Source: Terrimesophilobacter sp963702165 (lineage in GTDB: Bacteria > Actinomycetota > Actinomycetes > Actinomycetales > Microbacteriaceae). Taken from it: DNA of 64,000 nucleotides. Below, in pieces: positions 46,787 through 58,564 of this stretch (the stretch's first letter is position 1; every line of letters starts with the position of its first letter). The stretch covers positions 2,170,001 to 2,234,000 of the forward strand of contig OY969722.1 of the NCBI GenBank assembly GCA_963702165.1. The letters run 5' to 3'. Below the pieces are notes generated by a model. The model ran no database searches. It was not told the DNA's origin and saw only the letters and a program-made list of their open reading frames with translations. The translations under genes and the position numbers were made by a program.

Positions 46787-48190
46787 ATGGCCGACGGAGC
46801 TGACCCGACCAGCGGTCTGTGGCAATCCGTGCTGCAGGCGCTGCGATCGGACGAGCGGATCACTCCGCAACTCGAAGGCTTCCTGTCGCTCGTCGAACCC
46901 AAGGGGGTGATGGCCGGCACCTTCTACCTCGAAGTGCCGAACGACCTCACCCGCGGGATGCTCGAGCAGCGCATCCGGATCCCGCTGCTCAACGCGATGA
47001 GCCTGGTCAGCGGCGAAAACAACTCGGTCGAGAACTTTGCCGTGGTGGTGAACCCCGAGATCGGGCAGGACCTGCTGGAGTCGACCTCCGAACCGCACGA
47101 ACAGCCGTACATCGAGCCGACGCCAGAGGTACGCGACACCGGTCGCCGCGGCGACTCGCGGTTGAACCCGAAATACAGCTTCGACAACTTCGTCATTGGC
47201 GGGTCGAACCGCTTCGCCCACGCGGCCGCGGTCGCGGTGGCCGAAGCGCCGGCGAAGGCCTACAACCCACTCTTCATCTATGGCGAGTCCGGCCTCGGCA
47301 AGACCCACCTGCTGCATGCAATCGGCCATTACGCCGAGAGTATGTACCCAGGCATCCGCACCCGTTATGTCAGCTCCGAAGAGTTCACGAACGACTTCAT
47401 CAACTCGATCGCCAACAACCGGTCATCGCTGTTCCAGTCGCGCTACCGCGACATCGACATCCTGCTGATCGACGACATCCAGTTCCTGCAGGGCAAGGAC
47501 TCGACGCAGGAAGCCTTCTTCCACACCTTCAACACGCTGCACGATCACAACAAGCAGGTAGTGATCACGAGCGACCTGCCTCCCAAGCACCTGACGGGCT
47601 TCGAAGACCGGATGCGATCGCGCTTCGAGTGGGGACTGATCACCGATGTCCAGGCGCCAGACCTGGAGACCCGCATCGCCATCCTGCGCAAGAAGGCGCA
47701 GAGCGAACGGCTGCAGGTGCCGGACGACATCCTCGAGTACATGGCGTCCAAGGTGTCGTCGAACATTCGGGAGCTCGAAGGCACGCTTATCCGGGTCACC
47801 GCGTTCTCCAGCCTCAACCGGACGCCGGTCGATATGGCACTCGTACAGACGGTGCTGAAGGACTTGATCACCCTTGACGAGGACAACGTCATCGCGCCGG
47901 TCGACATCATCAATCACACCGCCGAGTACTTCAAACTCACGGTCGACGACCTGTACGGGTCGAGCCGTTCCCAGGCTGTTGCCACCGCTCGTCAGATCGC
48001 GATGTATCTGTGCCGCGAACTCACCAACCTGTCGCTGCCCAAGATCGGCCAGCTGTTCGGCAATCGCGACCACACAACCGTGATGTATGCGAACAAGAAG
48101 ATCAGTGAGCTCATGAAGGAGCGCCGCTCCATCTACAACCAGGTGACAGAACTCACGAGCCGCATCAAGCAGAACCACCGCTACAAGTAG
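46787..48190 (+). CDS. dnaA: Chromosomal replication initiator DnaA
   Basis: A 467-residue AAA+ initiator. Domain I is at residues 1-85, a short linker domain II follows, the ATPase has Walker A in GESGLGKTHLLHAIG and Walker B in ILLIDDIQFLQGK, and domain IV ends with the DNA-binding signature GNRDHTTVMYANKKI. It melts the origin next door at 48191-48531. Domain II is unusually short compared with the long acidic linker of Streptomyces DnaA. Start ATG 46787 with GAGGGG upstream. Confidence 0.97.
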   Translation: MADGADPTSGLWQSVLQALRSDERITPQLEGFLSLVEPKGVMAGTFYLEVPNDLTRGMLEQRIRIPLLNAMSLVSGENNSVENFAVVVNPEIGQDLLESTSEPHEQPYIEPTPEVRDTGRRGDSRLNPKYSFDNFVIGGSNRFAHAAAVAVAEAPAKAYNPLFIYGESGLGKTHLLHAIGHYAESMYPGIRTRYVSSEEFTNDFINSIANNRSSLFQSRYRDIDILLIDDIQFLQGKDSTQEAFFHTFNTLHDHNKQVVITSDLPPKHLTGFEDRMRSRFEWGLITDVQAPDLETRIAILRKKAQSERLQVPDDILEYMASKVSSNIRELEGTLIRVTAFSSLNRTPVDMALVQTVLKDLITLDEDNVIAPVDIINHTAEYFKLTVDDLYGSSRSQAVATARQIAMYLCRELTNLSLPKIGQLFGNRDHTTVMYANKKISELMKERRSIYNQVTELTSRIKQNHRYK

Positions 48191-48531
48191 ATCCGGCGAG
48201 TTTAATCCCCAAGGTGGATAACCTGTGGATAACTGTCGAGCTTCTTGTGAATTACACGCTCAGGCATGTGTAAACGGGTTGCTTGTAGTTCAGGCGAGAT
48301 TTCATCATCCGCAACCAGTTCGACAGCGCTTCCACATCTCACACGGTTGTAGTTCCCGCGATATGACAAGGATGCACAGGGTTATCCACAGTTTCCACAG
48401 CGGTTAATACGATTGTCCTTTAAAGAGTTAATCAATCCTCCGCCAACGAATGCGGTGCGTCGTACGGCCTCGCGTGGCCTGTGCCAGTATTAAGCCCCAG
48501 TCGTACAGCCCACAGCAGACACGAGGTGAAC
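48191..48531. other. oriC: Origin of replication oriC
   Basis: The 341-bp dnaA-dnaN gap has DnaA boxes at both ends: GGTGGATAA (48213-48221) and TGTGGATAA (48224-48232, perfect) on one side; TTATCCACA (48382-48390, perfect, opposite orientation) and a weaker GTTTCCACA (48391-48399) on the other. An AT-rich stretch follows at about 48402-48438 (GGTTAATACGATTG, then CCTTTAAAGAGTTAATC), a candidate unwinding element. Location between dnaA and dnaN is the standard actinobacterial oriC. Confidence 0.88.
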
Positions 48532-49680
48532 ATGAAGTTCCAGGTCAATCGCGACGTCTTCAGCGAAGCCGTGTCCTTCGCGGTGAAGCTTCTGCCCCAG
48601 CGCACCACCTTGCCGATTCTGAGCGGGGTGCTCATCGAGACGACCGATGCCGGCCTCACGCTTTCCTCATTCGATTACGAAGTCTCGACGCAGACGTCGA
48701 TCGCAGCTGACGTCGAAGAGCCCGGCCGCATCCTGGTCTCCGGGCGACTGCTGGCCGACATCGCGAGCCGACTTCCCAGCGCACCAGTGCAGTTCTCGAC
48801 TGACGGCAGCCGGGTCAGCGTCGTCTGCGGTTCTGCCAAGTTCAACCTGCTCAGCATGCCGGTCGAGGAATACCCGACGCTGCCGCAGATCTCCGCGTCA
48901 TCGGGCCTTCTGCCGGCCGAAGACTTCGCCGAGGCCGTCGCCCAGGTGGCGGTCGCCGCATCCCGTGACGACGTGACGCCCGTCATCACCGGTGTGCAGC
49001 TCGAGGTTTCCGAGAACAGCCTCAGCCTGGTCGCAACCGACCGCTACCGAGTGGCAATCCGCGAGATCCCCTGGGATTCAGGTGATTCCCAAGCTCCGGA
49101 TGGTGTCACCGCGCTAGTGCCGTCGCGCACCTTGACTGAGATCGGCAAGACCTTCGGGCACAGCGGAAACGTGTCGGTCGCGGTGACGAACAACGACGAG
49201 CGCGAACTCATCGCCTTCTCTGCAGACAACAAGACCGTCACCTCGCTGCTCATCAAGGGCAACTTCCCGCCGGTTCGCCGACTGTTCCCCGAGTCGGTGG
49301 ACAACTACGCGGTCATGAACACCGGTGAGCTCATCGAGGCGGTCCGTCGCGTTTCGCTCGTGCTGGAGCGCGAGGCTGCCCTGCGGTTCACCTTCGCGAT
49401 GGATTCCGTGACCCTCGAGGCGATCGGCTCTGAGCAGGCGCAGGCATCCGAGACCATCGACGCGCACCTCAGCGGCGAAGACACGGTGGTTTCGCTCAAG
49501 CCGCAGTTCCTGCTGGATGGCCTCGGCGCCGTGCACTCCGAGTTCGTTCGCATCTCCTTCACCAAGACTGACAACCCGAACAAGCCCGGTCCGGTGCTGA
49601 TCACCAGCCAGACCTCGCGGGAGACGCCGGGCGCAGACAACTACAAGTACCTGCTGCAGCCGAATCTCCTGCTTCGCTGA
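48532..49680 (+). CDS. dnaN: DNA polymerase III subunit beta (sliding clamp)
   Basis: A 382-residue clamp with three repeated clamp folds. KFQVNRDVFSEAVSFAVKLL opens the first domain with TLPILSGVLIET; the last domain ends PGPVLITSQTS and NYKYLLQPNLLLR. It forms the ring that tethers polymerase to DNA. Start ATG 48532 with GAGGTG upstream. Confidence 0.96.
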   Translation: MKFQVNRDVFSEAVSFAVKLLPQRTTLPILSGVLIETTDAGLTLSSFDYEVSTQTSIAADVEEPGRILVSGRLLADIASRLPSAPVQFSTDGSRVSVVCGSAKFNLLSMPVEEYPTLPQISASSGLLPAEDFAEAVAQVAVAASRDDVTPVITGVQLEVSENSLSLVATDRYRVAIREIPWDSGDSQAPDGVTALVPSRTLTEIGKTFGHSGNVSVAVTNNDERELIAFSADNKTVTSLLIKGNFPPVRRLFPESVDNYAVMNTGELIEAVRRVSLVLEREAALRFTFAMDSVTLEAIGSEQAQASETIDAHLSGEDTVVSLKPQFLLDGLGAVHSEFVRISFTKTDNPNKPGPVLITSQTSRETPGADNYKYLLQPNLLLR

Positions 49681-49706
49681 GCGGGTTCAGCAGAGCGGAG
49701 CGAACA

Positions 49707-50621
49707 ATGTCGATCCAGGATGCGGCCGGTATCGCGCAAATCGGCCTGGTCGGCCTCGGCCGCATGGGCGGTGCGATGCGTGGGCGGCTGGAATCCCGGG
49801 GTATCGAGGTTGTCGGTTTCGACGCGAATCCCGAACTCACCGAGGTGGAAAGCCTCGCCGGCCTCGTCGGGGCGCTGAGCGCACCCCGGCTCATCTGGGT
49901 CATGGTGCCCGCGGGCGAGATCACCCGCTCGGTGGTCAGCGAGCTGGTCGGGCTGATGGATGCCGGCGATCTGCTGATCGACGGAGGCAACTCTCGCTAC
50001 ACCGAGGACGCCATTCACGCCGAACTGGCCGCGAAGAACGGCATCGGCTACGTGGACGCCGGGGTCTCCGGTGGAATCTGGGGTCGCGACAACGGCTACG
50101 GCCTCATGGTCGGCGGCAGCCAGGAGGATGTGGCGCGCGCGATGCCGGTCTTCGACGCACTGCGGCCGGAGGGTCCTCGCGAGGAAGGCTTCGTGCACGT
50201 TGGCCCGGTTGGCGCTGGGCACTACGCGAAGATGGTGCACAACGGCATCGAATACGCACTCATGCAGGCCTACGCCGAGGGGTACGAGCTGCTCGAGAAG
50301 CGCGACGACCTGATCACCGACCTGACCGGCACGTTCAAGGCCTGGCAGCGTGGGACCGTCGTACGGTCCTGGCTCCTGGAGTTGCTCGTTCGCGCTCTCG
50401 ACCAGGATCCCGAGTTCGAGGAGATTGTCGGCTACGTCGAGGACTCCGGCGAGGGCCGGTGGACCATCGAGGAGGCAATCGAGAACGCGGTTCCCGTGCC
50501 GGCGATCTCGGCGTCCATTTTCGCTCGCTTCGTCTCCCGCCAGGAGGAATCGCCCGCGATGAAAGCGGTTGCGGCGCTGCGTCACCAGTTCGGCGGGCAC
50601 GCGGTCAAGAAGGCTGATTGA
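49707..50621 (+). CDS. gnd: 6-phosphogluconate dehydrogenase, short decarboxylating type
   Basis: A 304-residue enzyme of the short, YqeC/Gnd-like class. NAD(P) motif GLVGLGRMGGAMRGRLE is at the N-terminus; DLLIDGGNSRYTEDA, DAGVSGGIWGRDNGYGLMVGG and HVGPVGAGHYAKMVHNGIEY are the substrate-binding signatures with catalytic Lys and His. It oxidises 6-phosphogluconate to ribulose 5-phosphate. Its place between dnaN and recF is conserved in many Actinobacteria. Confidence 0.94.
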   Translation: MSIQDAAGIAQIGLVGLGRMGGAMRGRLESRGIEVVGFDANPELTEVESLAGLVGALSAPRLIWVMVPAGEITRSVVSELVGLMDAGDLLIDGGNSRYTEDAIHAELAAKNGIGYVDAGVSGGIWGRDNGYGLMVGGSQEDVARAMPVFDALRPEGPREEGFVHVGPVGAGHYAKMVHNGIEYALMQAYAEGYELLEKRDDLITDLTGTFKAWQRGTVVRSWLLELLVRALDQDPEFEEIVGYVEDSGEGRWTIEEAIENAVPVPAISASIFARFVSRQEESPAMKAVAALRHQFGGHAVKKAD

Positions 50622-50639
50622 CATGGCCGGCAAAGCACC

Positions 50640-51806
50640 GTGAGGGTCACGCGACTCGCTCTCACCGATTTCCGCAACTATCACTCGGCCGACGTTGCCC
50701 TCGAGCCGGGGCCGAATCTGTTCGTCGGAAGCAACGGCCAGGGCAAGACCAACCTGGTGGAATCGCTCGTCTACCTGAGCAGCCTCGGCTCCCACCGCGT
50801 GTCGACCGAGCAGGCTCTCATTCGCCAAGGGGCGGATGCCGCGATCATCCGTGCTCGTCTGCAGCACGCCGACCGTGAACTCTTGGTCGAGGTGCAGCTG
50901 AACCGCTCGTCACCCAACCGTGCTCAGGTGAACCGGGCACAGATCAAGCCGCGCGAGCTGCCCCGGTACAGCTCGACCGTGTTGTTCGCGCCAGAGGATC
51001 TCGCACTGGTGCGCGGTGAGCCCTCCGGACGACGGCGTTTCATGGACGAGCTGCTGATCCTGCGTTTCCCTCGCTTCGCCGGCATCATCGCCGACTACGA
51101 CCGGGTGCTACGCCAACGCAACACGCTGCTGAAATCGGCTAGGGCGACCGGTGCGAAGGCCGCGTCGCTGACCACTCTCGACGTGTGGGACGACAAACTG
51201 GTCGCCCTCGGCTCCGAACTGATCGAGGCGCGCGCGACCCTGGTTTCAGAACTGCAGCCTGAGGTGGCAGCCGCGTACTACTCGGTCGCCGGCGACGACC
51301 ACCACGCGCGTCTCGCCAGTCAGCTGAGTGTGCTGGCATCGGATCCGGATGCCGATCCGACCGAGGCCGGAACCGAAGCGCTCACGGCCGACCGGGTTGC
51401 GGAGGAATTCCGCAGTTCGCTCGAGCGCCTGCGCCGCAACGAATTGGAGCGCGGCGTTACCCTCGTGGGTCCCCACAGGGACGACCTGCTGCTCGAATTG
51501 AACGGCATGCCCGCCCGCGGATTCGCGAGCCACGGCGAATCGTGGTCGTTCGCGCTCTCTCTCAAACTCGCCTCGGCCGCCGTGCTGCGTCGGGAGTCGG
51601 CCACCGGAGACCCGGTGCTCGTCCTGGACGACGTGTTCGCAGAACTCGACGAAAGCCGACGCGCACGTCTCGCGGCGGCGGTAGCCGACTTCGAACAGGT
51701 GCTCATCACCGCGGCGGTGTTCGACGATGTACCGGATGCGCTCGCCGGGCATACGGTGAGGATCGAACGCGGCACCATTGTCGAAACGAGCGGAGGAACC
51801 CAGTGA
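50640..51806 (+). CDS. recF: DNA replication and repair protein RecF
   Basis: A 388-residue SMC-like ATPase that helps load RecA at single-stranded gaps. Walker A is in VGSNGQGKTNLVESL near residues 30-44, the signature segment is in SHGESWSFALSLKLASA, and Walker B is in VLVLDDVFAELDESRR. Start GTG 50640. Its stop overlaps the start of the DUF721 gene (GTGA). Confidence 0.95.
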   Translation: MRVTRLALTDFRNYHSADVALEPGPNLFVGSNGQGKTNLVESLVYLSSLGSHRVSTEQALIRQGADAAIIRARLQHADRELLVEVQLNRSSPNRAQVNRAQIKPRELPRYSSTVLFAPEDLALVRGEPSGRRRFMDELLILRFPRFAGIIADYDRVLRQRNTLLKSARATGAKAASLTTLDVWDDKLVALGSELIEARATLVSELQPEVAAAYYSVAGDDHHARLASQLSVLASDPDADPTEAGTEALTADRVAEEFRSSLERLRRNELERGVTLVGPHRDDLLLELNGMPARGFASHGESWSFALSLKLASAAVLRRESATGDPVLVLDDVFAELDESRRARLAAAVADFEQVLITAAVFDDVPDALAGHTVRIERGTIVETSGGTQ

Positions 51807-52303
51807 CAGAGGGCGACGCGCCGCTCGAGGAGCACGTTGCGGTCTACCTCCGATTCCGCTCCGTGTTCGGCGACGGGTCGAAGCGCACCCGCGACGCCCG
51901 GCGGCGCGCCAAGCGCGAACCCGGTTCGAGCGTGCCGTTCGGTGACGGCCGCGATCCGCACGGGCTCGGCGACGTCGTCGATGCCCTGACCGCCCGGATG
52001 GGCTGGTCATCGCCGCTCGCACAGTCCGAACTTCTCTCCTCCTGGCCCGCCGTTGTAGGGCAGGAGCTCGCCGAGCATTCCACGCCGGTGAGCATCGACG
52101 ACGGGCAGTTGCGTGTGCAATGCGACTCGACAGCATGGGCGACCCAATTGCGAATCATGCGGACGCAGATCGTGACGAGCATCGCGGAGCGGTACCCGGA
52201 TGCTGGGATCGAGTCCATCCGTTTCGACGGCCCGGGCGTTCCCTCCTGGAAAAAGGGTCCCAGATCAATTCCAGGGCGCGGCCCGCGCGATACTTATGGC
52301 TGA
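51803..52303 (+). CDS. dciA: DUF721/DciA family protein
   Basis: A 166-residue basic protein. The C-terminal half has the DciA KH-like core: WPAVVGQELAEHSTPVSIDD, then GQLRVQCDSTAWATQLRIM. DciA is the ancestral bacterial partner that helps load the replicative helicase DnaB. The N-terminal half is charged and probably disordered (GDGSKRTRDARRRAKREPG). GTG 51803 overlaps the recF stop. Location between recF and gyrB is usual for Actinobacteria. Confidence 0.88.
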   Translation: MTEGDAPLEEHVAVYLRFRSVFGDGSKRTRDARRRAKREPGSSVPFGDGRDPHGLGDVVDALTARMGWSSPLAQSELLSSWPAVVGQELAEHSTPVSIDDGQLRVQCDSTAWATQLRIMRTQIVTSIAERYPDAGIESIRFDGPGVPSWKKGPRSIPGRGPRDTYG

Positions 52304-52376
52304 GTAGGGAAAATCTTTGCCCGAGGCGAACAAAACCCGTCAGACGGCCGTTCACAGCCCGCGCGACCAGCGATTT

Positions 52377-52385
52377 TGATAGAAT
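52377..52385 (+). promoter_or_regulatory. Extended -10 promoter of gyrB
   Basis: TG at 52377-52378, one base, then TAGAAT (52380-52385) form an extended -10 element. No good -35 is seen 17 bp upstream, as is common for extended -10 promoters. The gyrB ATG is 77 bp downstream. Confidence 0.45.
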
Positions 52386-52462
52386 CGTAAGGTCGTCGCG
52401 GCAGCTACTGGGACCAGAAGCCGAGCCCGAAGAAAAGCAACAGGCAGGAGCCCACCTACCCC

Positions 52463-54418
52463 ATGGCAGCGAACCCGAAACCAACAGAGCCTGAATACGG
52501 CGCAGATCAAATCCAGGTACTCGAAGGTCTCGAAGCGGTTCGCAAGCGACCGGGTATGTATATCGGCTCGACCGGGCCGCGCGGACTGCACCACCTTGTC
52601 TACGAGGTCGTCGACAACTCGGTGGATGAAGCCCTGGCCGGCTACTGCGATCGCATCGAGGTCACCATGCTCGCCGACGGGGGCATCCGGGTCGTCGACA
52701 ACGGCCGCGGCATCCCGGTCGACCTCAATAAGAGCGAGAACAAGTCGACCGTCGAGGTCGTGCTCACCATCCTGCACGCGGGCGGCAAGTTCGGCGGCGG
52801 CGGATACGCGGTCTCCGGCGGATTGCACGGCGTCGGCGTCTCAGTCGTGAACGCGCTGTCGGCCAAACTGCTGGTCGAGGTCCGCAGGCAGGGACACGTC
52901 TGGCGGCAGGAGTACCGTGACGGCGTTCCGCAGGAGCCGCTCGCAAAGGGCGAAGCGACCGACCTGACCGGCACGACCATCACCTTCTGGCCCAGTTCGC
53001 AGACGTTCGAGACGGTCGAGTTCGACTACGAGACGTTGCGCGCGCGCTTCCAGCAGATGGCGTTCCTGAACAAGGGACTGACGATCTCGCTTACGGACGA
53101 GCGTGAGCTCGAAGCGGTCGAGGTGGAGTACCTCTACGAGAACGGTCTCATCGACTACGTGCACTACCTCAACTCGGGCAAGAAGGTCGACGTCGTCAAC
53201 GACGAGATCATCGCCTTCGAATCCGAGGATAACGAGCGCAAGATCTCCATCGAAGTGGCGATGCAGTGGACCACCTCGTACCAGGAGAGCGTGCACACCT
53301 ACGCGAACACCATCAACACGCACGAGGGCGGTACCCACGAAGAGGGCTTCCGCGCTGCATTGACGACCCTCGTCAACAAGTACGCCCGCGAGAAGGGGCT
53401 GCTGAAGGAGAAGGACGAGAACCTCACCGGCGACGACGTGCGAGAGGGATTGACCGCAGTCATCTCGGTCAAGCTCGCCGAGCCGCAGTTCGAGGGCCAG
53501 ACGAAGACCAAGCTCGGCAACACCGAGGCGAAGAGCTTTGTGCAGCGCATCACCGGTGACCAGCTCGGCGACTGGTTCGACCGCAACCCGAACCCGGCCA
53601 AGGAGATCATTCGCAAGGCCATCCAGGCAGCCGCGGCCCGCATGGCAGCGCGCAAGGCGCGCGAGCAGACCCGGCGCAAGGGGCTGCTCGAGTCCGGCGG
53701 CATGCCGGGCAAACTCCGCGACTGCTCGAGCAAGGATCCCTCGGTCTCGGAGATCTTCATCGTCGAGGGTGACTCCGCGGGAGGTTCGGCCGTGCAGGGT
53801 CGCAACCCGGAGACGCAGGCGATCCTGCCGTTGCGGGGCAAGATCCTGAACGTCGAGAAGGCACGACTCGACCGGGCACTGGCCAACGCCGAGGTGCAGT
53901 CGATGATCACCGCGTTCGGCGCCGGCATCGGGGAGGACTTCGACCCCGAGAAGGCCAGGTATCACAAGATCGTGCTGATGGCGGATGCCGATGTCGACGG
54001 TCAGCACATCACGACACTGCTGCTCACGCTGCTGTTCCGGTACATGAAGCCGCTCATCGAGCTCGGCTACGTCTACCTCGCCCAACCGCCGCTGTACCGA
54101 CTCAAGTGGAGCAATGCCCCGCACGAGTACGTCTACAGCGACCGCGAACGCGACGCGATGCTCGAAGCCGGCATGGCCGAAGGCAAGCGCATCCCGAAGG
54201 AGAACGGCATCCAGCGCTACAAGGGCCTGGGTGAGATGGACTACAAGGAGCTGTGGGAAACCACCATGGATCCGGACACCCGCACCCTGCTGCAAGTCAC
54301 GCTCGATGACGCGGTCGCCGCGGACGAGATCTTCACCACCCTGATGGGCGAGGACGTCGAGTCACGGCGCGCGTTCATCCAGCGCAACGCGAAGGATGTC
54401 CGCTTCCTGGACATCTAG
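52463..54418 (+). CDS. gyrB: DNA gyrase subunit B
   Basis: A 651-residue ATPase subunit of gyrase. The GHKL ATP site has EVVDNSVDEALAGYC and HGVGVSVVNALSA; the TOPRIM domain has FIVEGDSAGGSAVQGRN and VLMADADVDGQHI. The C-terminus ends KDVRFLDI. With GyrA it introduces negative supercoils. Frame intact; ATG 52463 follows a GCAGGAG ribosome-binding site. Confidence 0.97.
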   Translation: MAANPKPTEPEYGADQIQVLEGLEAVRKRPGMYIGSTGPRGLHHLVYEVVDNSVDEALAGYCDRIEVTMLADGGIRVVDNGRGIPVDLNKSENKSTVEVVLTILHAGGKFGGGGYAVSGGLHGVGVSVVNALSAKLLVEVRRQGHVWRQEYRDGVPQEPLAKGEATDLTGTTITFWPSSQTFETVEFDYETLRARFQQMAFLNKGLTISLTDERELEAVEVEYLYENGLIDYVHYLNSGKKVDVVNDEIIAFESEDNERKISIEVAMQWTTSYQESVHTYANTINTHEGGTHEEGFRAALTTLVNKYAREKGLLKEKDENLTGDDVREGLTAVISVKLAEPQFEGQTKTKLGNTEAKSFVQRITGDQLGDWFDRNPNPAKEIIRKAIQAAAARMAARKAREQTRRKGLLESGGMPGKLRDCSSKDPSVSEIFIVEGDSAGGSAVQGRNPETQAILPLRGKILNVEKARLDRALANAEVQSMITAFGAGIGEDFDPEKARYHKIVLMADADVDGQHITTLLLTLLFRYMKPLIELGYVYLAQPPLYRLKWSNAPHEYVYSDRERDAMLEAGMAEGKRIPKENGIQRYKGLGEMDYKELWETTMDPDTRTLLQVTLDDAVAADEIFTTLMGEDVESRRAFIQRNAKDVRFLDI

Positions 54419-54457
54419 GTCAAGCGGCACAGTTTTCCAGACGAGAGAAACCAGGCA

Positions 54458-57006
<2,549 letters not shown>

Positions 57007-57007
<1 letters not shown>

Positions 57008-57414
57008 TGAGTAGCATCGCGGAGAAGCTGCAGCGCAAGTCGCAGCGCGCCATGTCGACCAAGCAGGTCCGGCTGAAGCTGGTCTACATCGACTTCTGGT
57101 CGGCAGTGAAGCTGTCATTCCTGATCGCGTTGTGCGGGGCGATCGTGTTCGTGGTCGTCGCGGTGCTGGTGTGGCTCGTCCTCAACACCACCGGACTTTT
57201 CACGCAGCTCAGCGGCCTCTTCGGCGACATCCTCGGAGATCCCAAGTTCAACCTGCTGAACAGCTTCTCGCTGATGAACGTCCTGCTGTTCTCGCTGATC
57301 GTCGGAGCGCTGAACATTGTCGTCGGCACCGTGCTCGGTGCGATCGGCGCGACGCTTTACAACCTGAGTGTGCGTCTCACCGGCGGCCTGCTGGTCGGCT
57401 TCACCAACAACTGA
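57007..57414 (+). CDS. DUF3566 transmembrane protein
   Basis: A 135-residue membrane protein that follows gyrA throughout Actinobacteria. RLKLVYIDFWSAVKLSFLIA begins the conserved domain; helices include LCGAIVFVVVAVLVWLVL and VLLFSLIVGALNIVVGTVL. A basic N-terminus precedes them. The first ATG overlaps the gyrA stop (TGATGA). The function is unknown. Confidence 0.9.
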
Positions 57415-57453
57415 CCCGTTCGGGGATCGGGCGCGACTAGACGCGGAGCCCAG

Positions 57454-57570
57454 CCCTGTTATGCAGGACATTCCTTGTTCTGCAGGACTTTCGGTGCGTT
57501 TCGCGCCCCGATCCCAATGAACCCGCCGCGAAGAGGCAGTATCTCCTGCACAACAGGGGCTCTCTTCGCG
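57454..57570. terminator. Inverted repeats between DUF3566 gene and Nudix gene
   Basis: CCCTGTTATGCAGGACAT (57454-57471) pairs with ATCTCCTGCACAACAGGG (57541-57558) at 16 of 18 positions. A direct partial copy of the left arm (TTGTTCTGCAGGACTTT) starts near 57475, and CGCGAAGAG/CTCTTCGCG (57527-57535 and 57562-57570) makes an alternative stem around the right arm. Probably a bidirectional terminator with competing structures. Confidence 0.6.
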
Positions 57571-57584
57571 CAACGGCGAGCGTC

Positions 57585-58010
57585 TTAGACGGCCAGGTAC
57601 CTCAGGGCAACATCGACCAGGTGAACCCGGTCCAACGTTGTGACGGCGTCGAGCGGGAACCACGCAGCCTCGTCCGTGCTGCCGCCGATCTCGTTGGTGA
57701 GCTCGCCGCCGGTGACACGGGCGCGATAGACGATCCGGATGGCGTGCAGTGGTCTGGTCGTCGGGTGGCTGCGCTCCTCGGCGGGGATGACGAAAGAGTC
57801 GATGCCGAGCACGCCGTCGAGCTCCGCGGTGTAGCCGGTCTCCTCGAAGATCTCCCGGCGCGCGCCGTCGGCCGGGTCCTCGCCCGGTTCTAGTCCACCG
57901 CCGGGCAGCGTCCACCCGCTGCGGCCGTGCTCGTTCCAGTGAGCGAGCAGCATCCGCTCGTCCTCATCGATGATGACGCCGTAGCAGGCAATGCGAGTAT
58001 CCACCAGCAC
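57585..58010 (-). CDS. Nudix hydrolase
   Basis: A 141-residue pyrophosphohydrolase with an intact Nudix box: GLEPGEDPADGARREIFEE followed by TGY. YGVIIDEDERMLLAHWNEHG and WTLPGGG precede it. Substrates of this family are nucleoside diphosphates linked to another group; which one is not predictable. The gene is leftward, facing gyrBA, and starts the accessory insert before the tRNA genes. Confidence 0.88.
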   Translation of the reverse strand: MLVDTRIACYGVIIDEDERMLLAHWNEHGRSGWTLPGGGLEPGEDPADGARREIFEETGYTAELDGVLGIDSFVIPAEERSHPTTRPLHAIRIVYRARVTGGELTNEIGGSTDEAAWFPLDAVTTLDRVHLVDVALRYLAV

Positions 58011-58111
58011 ACAGTACCGGTAGAGAATCTGAGTGAATTCCTTTATCGCTTGGGCGCCTGCCGGTAGATTCGCGGCATGCGTGCAACGGCGTCCATCTCA
58101 GGAGTTCTCGA

Positions 58112-58564
58112 TTGAACAGCCAAGAGGAGTCGGCTCAAGCACCAGAGGCAGTGGAGATTGCATTCCTCGGTGGTGGAACTACCGTGGTGACTCGAGTGGG
58201 AGAGACCGTCCGGAGGCCGCTCTATCGGTTTGCGCCGCTGTCCGGTTCTCTTGACCCGTCTGATCCGCTGTCCAGTCTCGACGTTCAGGCGGCGAGGGCG
58301 CGCGGGTTTCTCGATGCCTACGGGTGCACACCGGATCAAAGGAGCAGCACGGTTGCCACGCTCGTACCTCGCTTGGAAGCGCTCGTCGCCTTGATGCGCA
58401 CGCGGGCGGGAGACGGTGATGAGAACTTCGCGCGTCACATCGAGGAGGGTCATCTCGCGCTCTACCTCCGGGACATCGACTACATCCGGAGTAATGAGCA
58501 GCATTGGCGCGCTGTAGTTGGCGAACCGCCGACCAGTTCTGCTGAAGAGGACGAGAAGCGGTGA
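58112..58564 (+). CDS. Internally deleted aminoglycoside-phosphotransferase-like protein
   Basis: A 150-residue protein. Its first 45 residues (EIAFLGGGTTVVTRVGETVR then RPLYRFAPL) match the start of small APH-family kinases, and residues from about 62 onward (ARARGFLDAYGCTPDQRSS to RDIDYIRSNEQHWRAVVG) match the C-terminal helices of the same family. The middle 150 or so residues, which carry the catalytic HxDxxxxN and the metal DFD, are absent, while the frame is open. It is probably a decayed kinase without catalytic activity. TTG 58112 follows GGAG. Its stop overlaps the MFS gene start. Confidence 0.6.
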   Translation: MNSQEESAQAPEAVEIAFLGGGTTVVTRVGETVRRPLYRFAPLSGSLDPSDPLSSLDVQAARARGFLDAYGCTPDQRSSTVATLVPRLEALVALMRTRAGDGDENFARHIEEGHLALYLRDIDYIRSNEQHWRAVVGEPPTSSAEEDEKR